From: JASDSY01 sp041441465
GTDB taxonomy: Bacteria; Muiribacteriota; UBA9980
Length of the DNA stretch: 64,000 nt
Direction of reading: 5' to 3'
NCBI GenBank assembly: GCA_041441465.1
Contig: JASDSY010000008.1
Coordinates: 1 to 64,000 of the forward strand
Shown piece by piece: positions 1 through 8,466 of the stretch (position 1 is its first letter; the number at the start of each line of letters is the position of its first letter). The translations under genes and the position numbers were made by a program. The notes under the pieces are model-generated. The model saw only the letters and a list, made by a program, of their open reading frames with translations, was not told where the DNA came from and made no database searches.

Positions 1-108
1 TATTTTAAAGAAAAAACTTCAAAAATCTTTATTATTTTTAAAAAAAATGTTAAAATTTTGTTATTTATTCATGGAATGATTTTATTATTTTTCCGGAGGT
101 TCTTTTTT

Positions 109-777
109 ATGGATGTTAATAATTTTAAGGCCGAATTTATGCAAGCTCTCATCAATTATGAAAAAACTCAGGCCTATCATTTATTCGAAGAATACATCCG
201 TCAAAACGGCCCTTCAAAATTTATAGATGATATAATTGTCAGCGTCCTGGAAGAAATCGGGAACAACTGGGATAACGGTAAATTTTCGTTGTCACAGGTC
301 TATCTGAGCAGCCAGATATGCGAAGAATTTGTCAATAAAATACTTCCCGGCATTAATAATAAAAACGATAATCCTTTTAAAATTGCCATAGTTACATTAG
401 AGGACCATCATACACTCGGAAAAAAAATCGTTAAATCCATTTTACAATCCTGCGGTTTCAATATTATTGATTACGGCCATGGAATAACATCTGAAAAAAT
501 TATTGAAAATGTCATCCGGGATAACATTAAGATATTGCTAATTTCCGTTTTAATGTACCCGTCAGCGCTAAAAATAAAAACTATCAAAGAAAAATTATCA
601 GAAAAAAATCTAAATATTAAAATCCTTGCAGGCGGCGCGCCGTTTCGCCTTGACCAAAAACTATGGCAGGAAGTAGGCGCAGACTCAGCCGGCCATAACG
701 CATCCGATGCTATCAAAATTATCAACCGCTGGATTCTGGAGGAAAAGTATAATGAACCAAGAAATAACATCGCTTGA
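109..777 (+). CDS. Corrinoid (B12-binding) methyl-carrier protein, MtaC/MtbC-like
   Basis: Small cobalamin-binding protein that would carry a methyl group on a corrinoid between methyltransferases in the cytoplasm. The N-terminal helical cap (residues 1-85) contains the cap-like stretch GNNWDNGKFSL. The Rossmann part holds the base-off B12 signature D99-x-H101-x-x-G104, followed by an SVL and an AGGAP segment. I start at ATG 109 because GGAGGT lies just upstream at 95-100; the in-frame ATG at 58 adds 17 hydrophobic residues and has no ribosome site. It overlaps the next gene by 26 nt, so the two are translationally linked. The methyl donor is not identifiable: no MtaB/MtbB-type substrate methyltransferase lies nearby. 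Confidence 0.87.
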   Translation: MDVNNFKAEFMQALINYEKTQAYHLFEEYIRQNGPSKFIDDIIVSVLEEIGNNWDNGKFSLSQVYLSSQICEEFVNKILPGINNKNDNPFKIAIVTLEDHHTLGKKIVKSILQSCGFNIIDYGHGITSEKIIENVIRDNIKILLISVLMYPSALKIKTIKEKLSEKNLNIKILAGGAPFRLDQKLWQEVGADSAGHNASDAIKIINRWILEEKYNEPRNNIA

Positions 778-1786
778 AAGAGTATTGACCGCACTCAGCC
801 ACAAAGAACCTGACAGAGTCCCGTTATTTCTTCTGCTTTCTTTATACGGCGCAAAAGAAATGGACTTGAATGTAAAAAATTACTTCGCGAATCCTGATAA
901 TGTCGTTAAAACACAGCAATACATGAAAAAAAAGTATGCGAACGACTGCTATTACTCATTTTATTACGCTGCGATAGAAGTCGAAGCCTGCGGCGGCGAG
1001 GTAATTTTTGGAGATTGCTGTCCGCCGAATTCAGGTGAGCCGTTAATAAAAAACGCAGCTCAAATAAGCGCGTTCACTCCGCCTAAAATAAACGACTCGG
1101 CCTGTCTTTTAAAAGTATTAGAAACAATAAGGCAGCTTAAAAATAATACAAATAATGACGCGCCGATAATCGGAGTGGTAATGTCGCCATTCTCGCTCCC
1201 TGTAATGCAGCTTGGCTTCGACAAATACATAGAATTAATTTATGAACAGCCTGTATTATTCGATGAGTTAATGAAAAAAAACACTGAATTTTGCGTCGAA
1301 TGGGCGAACGCGCAGCTCGCATCAGGCGCAACCGCGATTTGTTACTTCGATCCAGTTTCATCACCGACAATTATACCGCGTGAACTATATATAAAAACCG
1401 GATTTAAAATCGCAAAAAATGTCATACCTCAAATAAAAGGGCCGACCGCAACTCATTTAGCATCGGGCCTTGCGCTGCCGGTCGCCGATAAAATTGCCGA
1501 AACAGGAACTCTGGCAATAAGCATAAGCCAGGCTGAAAACATGAAAGACGCAAAAAATATATGCGCCGGCAGATTAAGCCTAATCGGAAATTTAAACGGC
1601 ATTGAAATGGTTAACTGGTCCGAAGGCGAGGCAGAAACAACCGTCAAAACCATAATTGAAATGGCAGCTTCCGGCGGCGGTCTGATAATTTCAGACTGCC
1701 ACGGCGAAATTCCATATCAAGTGAAATCCGAGACTTTACTCGCAATTTCCGAGGCCGTCAATAAATGGGGAACGTATAAAAAATGA
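752..1786 (+). CDS. MtaA/uroporphyrinogen decarboxylase-family corrinoid methyltransferase
   Basis: 344-residue TIM-barrel protein of the URO-D/MtaA family, expected to move methyl groups between the adjacent corrinoid protein and a thiol or folate acceptor. Family features are the N-terminal LTALSHKEPDRVPLF, the THLASG segment and the C-terminal SDCHGEIPY. In classical MtaA/MtbA, zinc is held by a His-x-Cys motif plus a distal Cys. Here the His (THLASG) and the distal Cys (SDCHG) are present but the middle Cys is Ala, so metal binding may differ. The start at ATG 752 follows GGAGG at 738-742; the longer frame from 707 runs inside the corrinoid gene. It ends in an ATGA overlap with the next gene. 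Confidence 0.82.
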   Translation: MNQEITSLERVLTALSHKEPDRVPLFLLLSLYGAKEMDLNVKNYFANPDNVVKTQQYMKKKYANDCYYSFYYAAIEVEACGGEVIFGDCCPPNSGEPLIKNAAQISAFTPPKINDSACLLKVLETIRQLKNNTNNDAPIIGVVMSPFSLPVMQLGFDKYIELIYEQPVLFDELMKKNTEFCVEWANAQLASGATAICYFDPVSSPTIIPRELYIKTGFKIAKNVIPQIKGPTATHLASGLALPVADKIAETGTLAISISQAENMKDAKNICAGRLSLIGNLNGIEMVNWSEGEAETTVKTIIEMAASGGGLIISDCHGEIPYQVKSETLLAISEAVNKWGTYKK

Positions 1787-2979
1787 AAACTAAGTTATTT
1801 ATTGCGGTATGCGGAAATTACTATCAGGAAGCTCTGAACGTTATTGAACACGAAAAATTAGGCGACGTAAGTATTATTACGCTGCCGATAGACTGCCGGC
1901 ACTGTATTTATCACAACCTGGAAAAATTAAGTGAATTCGCCCAGAAATACTCAAACGGCATCGAAGGCGACATTCAAATCCTTTCATCATCGAGCAATAT
2001 TTCAAATAACGAAATTAAGCCTGAAAAATTTTACCTATGCCAGAGCCTTCTTATTAATAAGTCTCTTGTAACGCAATATATCAGCGCCGGCAATTATCTT
2101 CTGACTCCGGGCTGGCTCAGGCAGATACTGTCAAATCTCCTGAGCAATGCCATAAAATTCACGGATAAAGGCAAAATAGAACTTGCCGTAAAATTTAATA
2201 AACACCCTGAAACCGATAATCAAGCTTCAATCGGGGAATTTATGTTCTCGGTTAAAGATACCGGGATCGGAATAACACCGCAACAGCAAACAAAATTATT
2301 CAAAGCATTTTCACAGGCCGATACATCCATCACCAGAAAATTCGGCGGCACCGGACTCGGTCTTGTTATCTCGAATAAATTATTGGAAAAAATGGGAAGT
2401 ACATTAAAATTAACAAGCACCTATGGAAAAGGCAGCGAATTTTCATTTTCATTAAAAAAGAAATTTTATGATGAAATTTCAGAAAAAAACGAATACTTAA
2501 AAACTGACACCTGCACCACTGAAAATACTATAGTCGGTCAAACATCTGACAAAACGGAAAGAGCTAAGACAATACTTATAGCCGAAGACACTCATTTGAA
2601 TATGTTATTAATTAAAACCTTCATTTTAAAACTTATCCCCGGTATCACTATATTTGAAGCTGCCGACGGCCTGGAAACACTTGAAAATTTTAAAAAGAAT
2701 AAGCCGGAAATCATATTTATGGATATCCAAATGCCAAATATAAACGGACTCGAAGCGGCGGCGCAAATACGCGCTATCGAAAAACAAAATAACTTTACGC
2801 GTACTCCAATAATTGCTTTAACCGCCGGAATATTAAATTCAGAAAAAGAAAAATGCTTTGCCGCTGGCATGGATGATTTCCTATTAAAACCCATAGATTT
2901 TAAATTGTTAAAGAAAACAATAGAAAAATATCTGACTGAAGGCAAACCGGCAGAAAATAATATAATTAAAACCTCATAA
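1783..2979 (+). CDS. Chimeric DUF1638 - histidine-kinase ATPase - receiver protein lacking HisKA
   Basis: 398 residues. Residues 1-111 look like the start of a DUF1638 protein, a family often found beside corrinoid methyltransferases (CRHCIY, LSSSS, LLTPGWL). At residue 112 the chain passes straight into the N-box of a sensor kinase (LRQILSNLLSNAIKF). G1 DTGIG (159-163) and G2 GGTGLGL (198-204) follow, then a receiver domain (about 263-380) with phospho-acceptor D314 in IFMDIQMP. There is no PAS domain, no dimerisation/phospho-acceptor His region and the rest of DUF1638 is missing. This looks like an in-frame internal deletion of a longer DUF1638-kinase-receiver protein. ATGA overlap with the methyltransferase implies co-expression. 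Whether it signals at all is uncertain. Confidence 0.8.
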   Translation: MKTKLFIAVCGNYYQEALNVIEHEKLGDVSIITLPIDCRHCIYHNLEKLSEFAQKYSNGIEGDIQILSSSSNISNNEIKPEKFYLCQSLLINKSLVTQYISAGNYLLTPGWLRQILSNLLSNAIKFTDKGKIELAVKFNKHPETDNQASIGEFMFSVKDTGIGITPQQQTKLFKAFSQADTSITRKFGGTGLGLVISNKLLEKMGSTLKLTSTYGKGSEFSFSLKKKFYDEISEKNEYLKTDTCTTENTIVGQTSDKTERAKTILIAEDTHLNMLLIKTFILKLIPGITIFEAADGLETLENFKKNKPEIIFMDIQMPNINGLEAAAQIRAIEKQNNFTRTPIIALTAGILNSEKEKCFAAGMDDFLLKPIDFKLLKKTIEKYLTEGKPAENNIIKTS

Positions 2980-3000
2980 AAAAATCCTGATAAAATAAAA

Positions 3001-3037
3001 AAGCTGCTTTAAAAATACTTTTAAAACAGCTTTTTTA
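3001..3037 (+). terminator. Rho-independent terminator of the corrinoid operon
   Basis: A near-perfect 14-bp stem (3001-3014 with 3019-3032, one mismatch, ATAC loop) is followed by a T-run. It lies 22 nt after the stop of the kinase chimera. It could also serve the convergent minus-strand gene ending at 3081. Confidence 0.85.
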
Positions 3038-3080
3038 TTATAACTTTGTCATGACTATTTTATTCTTAGCCCGCAATGGT

Positions 3081-3824
3081 TTATTTTTCCTTTATAATCA
3101 TCTGATAATTACCGGACGGATTTACTTTATTAAGCCATTCAATAAAAACGCCCATATCTTTCCCATTCGAAGCGTCAAAATCAGCAATACGATATTCACT
3201 TGTCAATCCTGAATCAGACTTAACCTTAATAACCGTTATTTTTTCGTCCGCTGCCGGCATCACTTCAATCTGACCGTTTTGAGCTTTTTCAAGTTTTTGA
3301 ATGTTATCGGCTGCATATTCTGATTTTTTATTTTTGCTTTTTCTTGATTTTTTAGCATGCCCGGTTATCGAATGATGTTTTTTGACACGGCTTTTCTTTT
3401 CTTTTTTTACCGTATTTATTTTTTTTGAATCCGGAGCTGATTTAACAGTTCCCTGTAAATGCTGAACACCCGTATTTGCTGCCTTATGATTAGATTCCAA
3501 TTTAACCTCGCCGGTAGCTTTGATTTCAACCGGAGTTTCTTTTTTCGCTTCTGGCGTAACAGCATGTTCAATATGTTTTATATCTGTTTTTTTTGTTTCA
3601 GGTGAAGCACTTTTTTCGGCTGCCGCTGATACCGCTACCGCCGCTTTTGAAGCTTCAGATTTAATTTCGGAATTGACTGCAGGCAGCTTATTTTCATGGA
3701 CAATTTTCACTTCGGCCGTTTTTACGCTGCCGGATGAAATAGTTTGCACAGGCTCAGACGCCCAAACAGGCTGATATGATAAAAATAAGCCCAGCATAAT
3801 TAATATCGAATTTTTTTTAGTCAT
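3081..3824 (-). CDS. Secreted Lys/Ala/Glu-rich hypothetical protein
   Basis: 247 residues with a clear signal peptide (hydrophobic residues 6-20, cleavage likely after VWASA-like VWAS). Residues 25-190 are low-complexity, rich in Ala, Lys, Glu and Val. They include a strongly basic patch (KKEKKSRVKKHH and KKSRKSKNKK, about 140-170) that could bind peptidoglycan, teichoic-type polymer or nucleic acid. The last ~60 residues are ordinary sequence (VIKVKSDSG, FIEWLNKVNP) and may form a small domain. No family recognised. AAGGAAGG precedes the ATG. It sits 35 nt downstream of the next minus-strand gene, so the two probably share a transcript. Confidence 0.65.
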   Translation of the reverse strand: MTKKNSILIMLGLFLSYQPVWASEPVQTISSGSVKTAEVKIVHENKLPAVNSEIKSEASKAAVAVSAAAEKSASPETKKTDIKHIEHAVTPEAKKETPVEIKATGEVKLESNHKAANTGVQHLQGTVKSAPDSKKINTVKKEKKSRVKKHHSITGHAKKSRKSKNKKSEYAADNIQKLEKAQNGQIEVMPAADEKITVIKVKSDSGLTSEYRIADFDASNGKDMGVFIEWLNKVNPSGNYQMIIKEK

Positions 3825-3859
3825 TTTCGTACCTTCCTTGTAACATAAAATCGCTAAAT

Positions 3860-5023
3860 TTAAAAGTTGTTAAAAAGCTCGTTAATCGCATTTTTTGACG
3901 CATTATCCATAACGCTGTCAAATTTATATCCGGTCGGTAAATTTAACTTTTTAATAGTATTAACGCTGTTTTTATAATTGAATGAATTAGATGCGGCGTC
4001 ATAGACTTTAGTTTTTAATACTACATTTCCATAAACGCCGACATTTCTGAATTTATCGAATTTAGCTATTTCGCCTGTAATTATATAATCGGCGCCCATT
4101 TTTTTCGCAAGAGCATTCATCTCGTCTTCGCTCATTTTTGCGGGATCCAGTTTTATCTTATTTTTAACGGCTACCGCTTTTATAACGCCGGGCTGGTTCA
4201 CCGGATAGCATTTAATTTCACTTACATTCCGGAGCAAAAGTTCTGCATTTTTAACCGGCAGCGGTTTCATGCCGCGGCTCTTGAAATAATTATTAAGCCT
4301 TTTATTCACTAATGAATTAGCGTTTTTATTGCCGGTTTTATTTTTAAACGGAAATATTAAAACCTTTTTGGCCTGTTTTTCATTTTCAGCCGTTAACGAA
4401 TTATTTTCAAGCGGCTTAAACGTTTTATTATTTTCCTGCTGGACATATATAACACCGGAAGAATGTTCGACTGCCGGAGCACTTGCCGCGGCCAGCTCAG
4501 TAACTTGCTCTGATGTTGTACTGACATTTAAAGCAGCAGGTTCGATTGACGAACCGCCGGCATTATTTTTTTTCGACGCTTTTATGTATTTTCTCGCCTC
4601 GCCGCGCGATATTTCAACGCCGTAATTAATACGGCAATATGAAATTACATAACCTTCAAGAGACATAAAATTAGATTCGGCTGAAAACGGCTTTATATTT
4701 TCAAGTCCTGCGATTTTTATATCTTCCTGGTAAGAAAACGACGGCGCAGCGAACAGCGAAATCAGGCAGGCCGAAAATATAAATATATAAAGAGCCAGAT
4801 TAATCGACTTTAAATATTTTTTATACGCAAAAAAATTGCCGTTAGTTGTTTCTTTAGAAATCTTCTCGGGCTGCATCGAGTTATTTTTATAATGCCAATC
4901 GAGGATTATAAAAGTTCCGAGCTGAAACCATAAAGTCCAGAACGGAAGATTAGCGCCAGAAAAAAAATATAGGATTGAAAATACTGAAGTAATTTTAAAT
5001 AGAAAAGAAATTTTTTGAGTCAA
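3860..5023 (-). CDS. Membrane-anchored protein with TolB/CsgG-like C-terminal domain
   Basis: 387 residues. Two N-terminal membrane segments (about 8-36 and 73-95) frame a short loop; the remainder is extracytoplasmic. Residues 215-387 start KKVLIFPFKNKTGN, followed by a repeated pattern typical of CsgG/FlgO/TolB-N-type periplasmic lipoprotein folds (VNKRLNNYF, ALAKKMGADYIITGEI). That family assembles or recruits envelope machinery, but this is a fold-level resemblance only. The start is TTG at 5023 with AAGGAGGAAG upstream; no ATG fits. It precedes the Lys/Ala-rich secreted protein by 35 nt on the same strand. Confidence 0.6.
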   Translation of the reverse strand: MTQKISFLFKITSVFSILYFFSGANLPFWTLWFQLGTFIILDWHYKNNSMQPEKISKETTNGNFFAYKKYLKSINLALYIFIFSACLISLFAAPSFSYQEDIKIAGLENIKPFSAESNFMSLEGYVISYCRINYGVEISRGEARKYIKASKKNNAGGSSIEPAALNVSTTSEQVTELAAASAPAVEHSSGVIYVQQENNKTFKPLENNSLTAENEKQAKKVLIFPFKNKTGNKNANSLVNKRLNNYFKSRGMKPLPVKNAELLLRNVSEIKCYPVNQPGVIKAVAVKNKIKLDPAKMSEDEMNALAKKMGADYIITGEIAKFDKFRNVGVYGNVVLKTKVYDAASNSFNYKNSVNTIKKLNLPTGYKFDSVMDNASKNAINELFNNF

Positions 5024-5190
5024 GATGACTTCCTCCTTAAATTAAACTTATTAAAACGTCTCCATCCATGAAACGCTTATGAAGGAATGTACACCAAAAA
5101 CTCCGGCAATAAAACAAGCCGAAAAAAATATTTTTATGTCCACATTATATAAAAAACATTCAATATTGTCAAGAAAATAAATATGGTGTT

Positions 5191-8100
5191 CTATTCGTAT
5201 TTTTTTAACACAGCCTGAATCTCATAAAGCCATTCTTTGAATTGCTCAAAATGATTGCCGACTATATTATTCAATATCAGAGCGTCTTCGCTGCTGTAAT
5301 ATTCGAGAATAAAATAGCTCAGGCTTAGTGCGCAGCCTTCTTCGGTGAAAAAATTAAAAAGATCGTCAAAAAGCCGTTTAGCCTTTTGCGCCTGCTTTTC
5401 GGCTTCTTCAGGATTTTCTTTTTTGAATATATTCTTATAAAAAACGCTCTTATTCAATAAAATCTGCTCGAGGCAGGTATTGCCGCGCTGCTGTTTGGCC
5501 CATATATATAATATATCAAGCGCGGCGGCCATTCTGATATTCTTTTCAGGCGCCGATATAAGAGGAAGGATTTCATTCAAATCACGTTTACGGATTACGA
5601 CGCGCTGCGTAAATTTACCGCTGCCTTCAATAAAGCCCGCAATGACATCCGACCAGAACTTGGTTTGAACAATACTCGGAATTCCCATGGCGGTGCCGAT
5701 AGGCGAAAATATCGTCGCGAAAGGCCATGCTATAATGCTTCTAAAAAAATTAGCGCGTATTACCTTTTGATCGAAATTTCTTATCCTGTTATGTGTGACT
5801 ATATAAAGACCGTTCGATATACATAAAAAGAAAAATTTAACAACCTCATGAACGGCAAGAAGCGTTACGGATGAAATACCCGCGGCCGGCCAGAACCCGT
5901 CAAACCAGTTTTTGACGAAATTTAATATTGGAACTGAAAAGCCGGTCCAGAAAAGAGATTGAAACGCATTTTCGAAATTTATATCATGCCAGCTCCAATA
6001 TTTAGCGTCAAGCCCATGGGCCGCAATAAGGTCGACAAGTATATTTCTGAAAAACGTGATAAAAAACCAGATGCCTGTATAAACCAGGCCGAACACTATG
6101 TGGACGTTAGCGCCGCCGTATTGTGAAAAGGCCGGACTGACGGATGCTATATTATACAAAAATGCGAAAGTAAGATACGCCGGCAAAAAACCTATTCCAA
6201 ACCTGAAAAAGTTTTTTATAAAAGGGTTCAAATATTTAAAATAACGGCTCGGGCTGATCAATTGCGTTTCATTTTCATCGCCGACAAGGTTTTTAGGCCG
6301 CGTCATCGAACGGCCCATCAATATAATATGTTTTTCATCGTCGGCTAATTTCGACCATTCATCCTCAGGAATCGGCTGGCCCTTGCCCATTATTAAACTC
6401 GCTATAGGAGAAGGAAGCGTAGAGTGAGAGCTCATATACCATTTTCTTATGGATTTCGGAATTGACCTGGACTTGATAAACCCCATTCCTGGAATTTTAG
6501 GATCACGTCCAGTAGCGTCGCTTCCGCAGACAGGTATCAGGGATTTTTTTTGATAATGGTTAAAAGCCGCCTCGGCCTCTTCTTTTTTTATATCCGTAAT
6601 TTCCCATTCATCGAGAAATTTCATCAAATCATTGAATGACTTGTTATTCATAATTTCGACAAACCGGTTGAATAATATCAACTCATTAGGATTACGCTTG
6701 ACCGAATCTGTATTATTAAACGTTTCGACGCGGGTAATGTACTTATAGTGCTTGATTATTGTAGCAACAGCCGTTTTCAGCCCGACCTCGAGAGGATGTA
6801 TGAATTTGATTTCGCCGCCGTTTAATGTAATATCGGCGAATATTTCCTCTTCATCGCCAAAAACTGAATCGTAGTCGATTATTGCGCGGTCCTCAAGGAA
6901 TTTTTCTTTAAGCCTCTCAGGACTCATTTCTTCATAATATTTGCGCATCGTTTCATATTGCTGCGTAATCTGGTCCAATTCCCACTGCGAGATAAGACCC
7001 ATTTCTTTTTTATTACGCGCGACCTGATATTGCATTTTAAGATGCAATACTCTCTTATGCGTCACCTCAAAAAGTTTGTTAAATAAAAGCGAACCAAGAT
7101 GTATACGCGAATACTGCCCGTTCATGACGATTTTTTTCAAATCATCGAGCTGAAGCGGCTGCATATAAAGGAGGCTGTCTTTCTCATAACCGGAGTTCAA
7201 CTTTATGAGATGAGTTTCATTAAAATGCTTGATCATAGTCTCGAGCGTAACTTTACGATTCTCTGCATTCTTGCGGAGCCCGGCTAAAAACGACTCGAAA
7301 TTCTTATTATTCTTTTTGAAAAATTCCAATATTTCATCGGCGGTATTTAATTTTGGAGGAAGATAAGTATAATGCCGGCGGTTCTTGCTTTTACCGACGC
7401 TGAATTCAAGGCCGATACGTACATCGATACCGAGAATCTCGCCTGCGCCCATCGCCTCGCGTATAACCTGATCTACAATATCGTAATATGAAATCGTAAC
7501 GCTCGAAATACCCTTCACAAAAGCATCGAGCAAAACCTGAGCCGGCGTTTTTCTTCCTTCAGAAGTGCTGTCATGAATATGATTATCCCAGCCCAGCTCC
7601 AGCTCGCGAAGCGCCTGACCCGTTTCGGGAACCTGTATCATGTTCATTTCATTTAATAACCGGCGAATAACAGGCCACTGTCCGAAAGACGCGACGGTAA
7701 ATTCAGATAAAAGCTCCAGCTGCTCACGCATATTGCCTTTTCTTTTGATCGCTTTTTTCATAAGCGCAATCTGTACTCGCGCAGTGTTTAGAGGAGTGGC
7801 GACATTTTTGGCGTGCAGCGAAAGCTGTATCAGAGTCTTTAAAGCCAGCAGCCTTTCTTCATATTTATCAGATTCAAGGGCATGCGCTATTTTTATGTAA
7901 GCTTCCGCGATGGATATTCTGCGTTTATATAATTCACGTGAAAATCCGCCCGGATGCGAGTTATGGCGTATCGCAAATTTCCCGGCCTGTTCAATCCTCT
8001 TATTTAAAGCTTCAAGCGCCTTTCTTGTGTCAATGTTAAAACTTGTGGCGTCCACAAGAAAATTTATTAAAGATATCAATTTGTTGTTAACTATACGCAC
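5191..8100 (-). CDS. Large PHP-like (polymerase/histidinol-phosphatase fold) protein with membrane C-terminal half
   Basis: About 969 residues from GTG 8100, chosen because GGTGGT lies 5 nt upstream; the longer frame starts at a TTG (8130) without a ribosome site. Numbering from that TTG, the N-terminal part is helical. Residues 182-244 then read like a PHP metal-phosphoesterase: H184-x-H186 in DNHIHDSTSEG, then a GISSVTISYYDI strand and GLEFS. Further PHP-like pieces come later: FIHPLEVG (444-451), RVETFN (467-472) and CGSDATG (535-541). The usual DHD and SDaH histidines are Tyr/Thr here. A ~200-residue charged insertion separates the halves. Residues ~640-850 hold several membrane segments (e.g. 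NVHIVFGLVYTGIWFFITFF). Function unknown; it may hydrolyse a phosphorylated substrate at the membrane. Confidence 0.65.
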   Translation of the reverse strand: MRIVNNKLISLINFLVDATSFNIDTRKALEALNKRIEQAGKFAIRHNSHPGGFSRELYKRRISIAEAYIKIAHALESDKYEERLLALKTLIQLSLHAKNVATPLNTARVQIALMKKAIKRKGNMREQLELLSEFTVASFGQWPVIRRLLNEMNMIQVPETGQALRELELGWDNHIHDSTSEGRKTPAQVLLDAFVKGISSVTISYYDIVDQVIREAMGAGEILGIDVRIGLEFSVGKSKNRRHYTYLPPKLNTADEILEFFKKNNKNFESFLAGLRKNAENRKVTLETMIKHFNETHLIKLNSGYEKDSLLYMQPLQLDDLKKIVMNGQYSRIHLGSLLFNKLFEVTHKRVLHLKMQYQVARNKKEMGLISQWELDQITQQYETMRKYYEEMSPERLKEKFLEDRAIIDYDSVFGDEEEIFADITLNGGEIKFIHPLEVGLKTAVATIIKHYKYITRVETFNNTDSVKRNPNELILFNRFVEIMNNKSFNDLMKFLDEWEITDIKKEEAEAAFNHYQKKSLIPVCGSDATGRDPKIPGMGFIKSRSIPKSIRKWYMSSHSTLPSPIASLIMGKGQPIPEDEWSKLADDEKHIILMGRSMTRPKNLVGDENETQLISPSRYFKYLNPFIKNFFRFGIGFLPAYLTFAFLYNIASVSPAFSQYGGANVHIVFGLVYTGIWFFITFFRNILVDLIAAHGLDAKYWSWHDINFENAFQSLFWTGFSVPILNFVKNWFDGFWPAAGISSVTLLAVHEVVKFFFLCISNGLYIVTHNRIRNFDQKVIRANFFRSIIAWPFATIFSPIGTAMGIPSIVQTKFWSDVIAGFIEGSGKFTQRVVIRKRDLNEILPLISAPEKNIRMAAALDILYIWAKQQRGNTCLEQILLNKSVFYKNIFKKENPEEAEKQAQKAKRLFDDLFNFFTEEGCALSLSYFILEYYSSEDALILNNIVGNHFEQFKEWLYEIQAVLKKYE

Positions 8101-8466
8101 TTCATACCACCATTTTTCTTTATATTGCAATATTTACAAGTATTTTAACCCAAATATAGACACGGTATCACCGGCCTTAATTTTATGTTATGCCAGCTTA
8201 TATAAAATTCTTATTATAACATAAAAAAAAGAAAAAACAAGACTTTTTTTAATGAAATCAGGATTTCCAGGATAAAAAAGAAAAGGAAATCAATTAAAAG
8301 CTAAAAAACAATAATCATTACAATAAACGTATTTACATTTACCGCACGGAATAATGTAACACTGCATAAAACACTAAACAATCAAATAAAATTAGAAAAT
8401 CAGAATATACTAAAACAGTTTCAAAAGCTCTTCGAACGGCTAAAAATAAATTCAATAAAAAATCGA
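8101..8466. other. AT-rich intergenic region
   Basis: 366 bp between two minus-strand genes. A perfect minus-strand TATAAT (complement of 8213-8218) could be the -10 of the PHP-like gene, but I see no good -35 at the right distance. No hairpin terminator for the upstream gene is obvious, and I find no RNA gene or small ORF with a ribosome site. Confidence 0.4.

Noticed and set aside
109..3037. Cobalamin riboswitch ahead of the corrinoid operon
   Set aside because: Only ~108 nt precede the gene in the window and I see no B12-box-like sequence.
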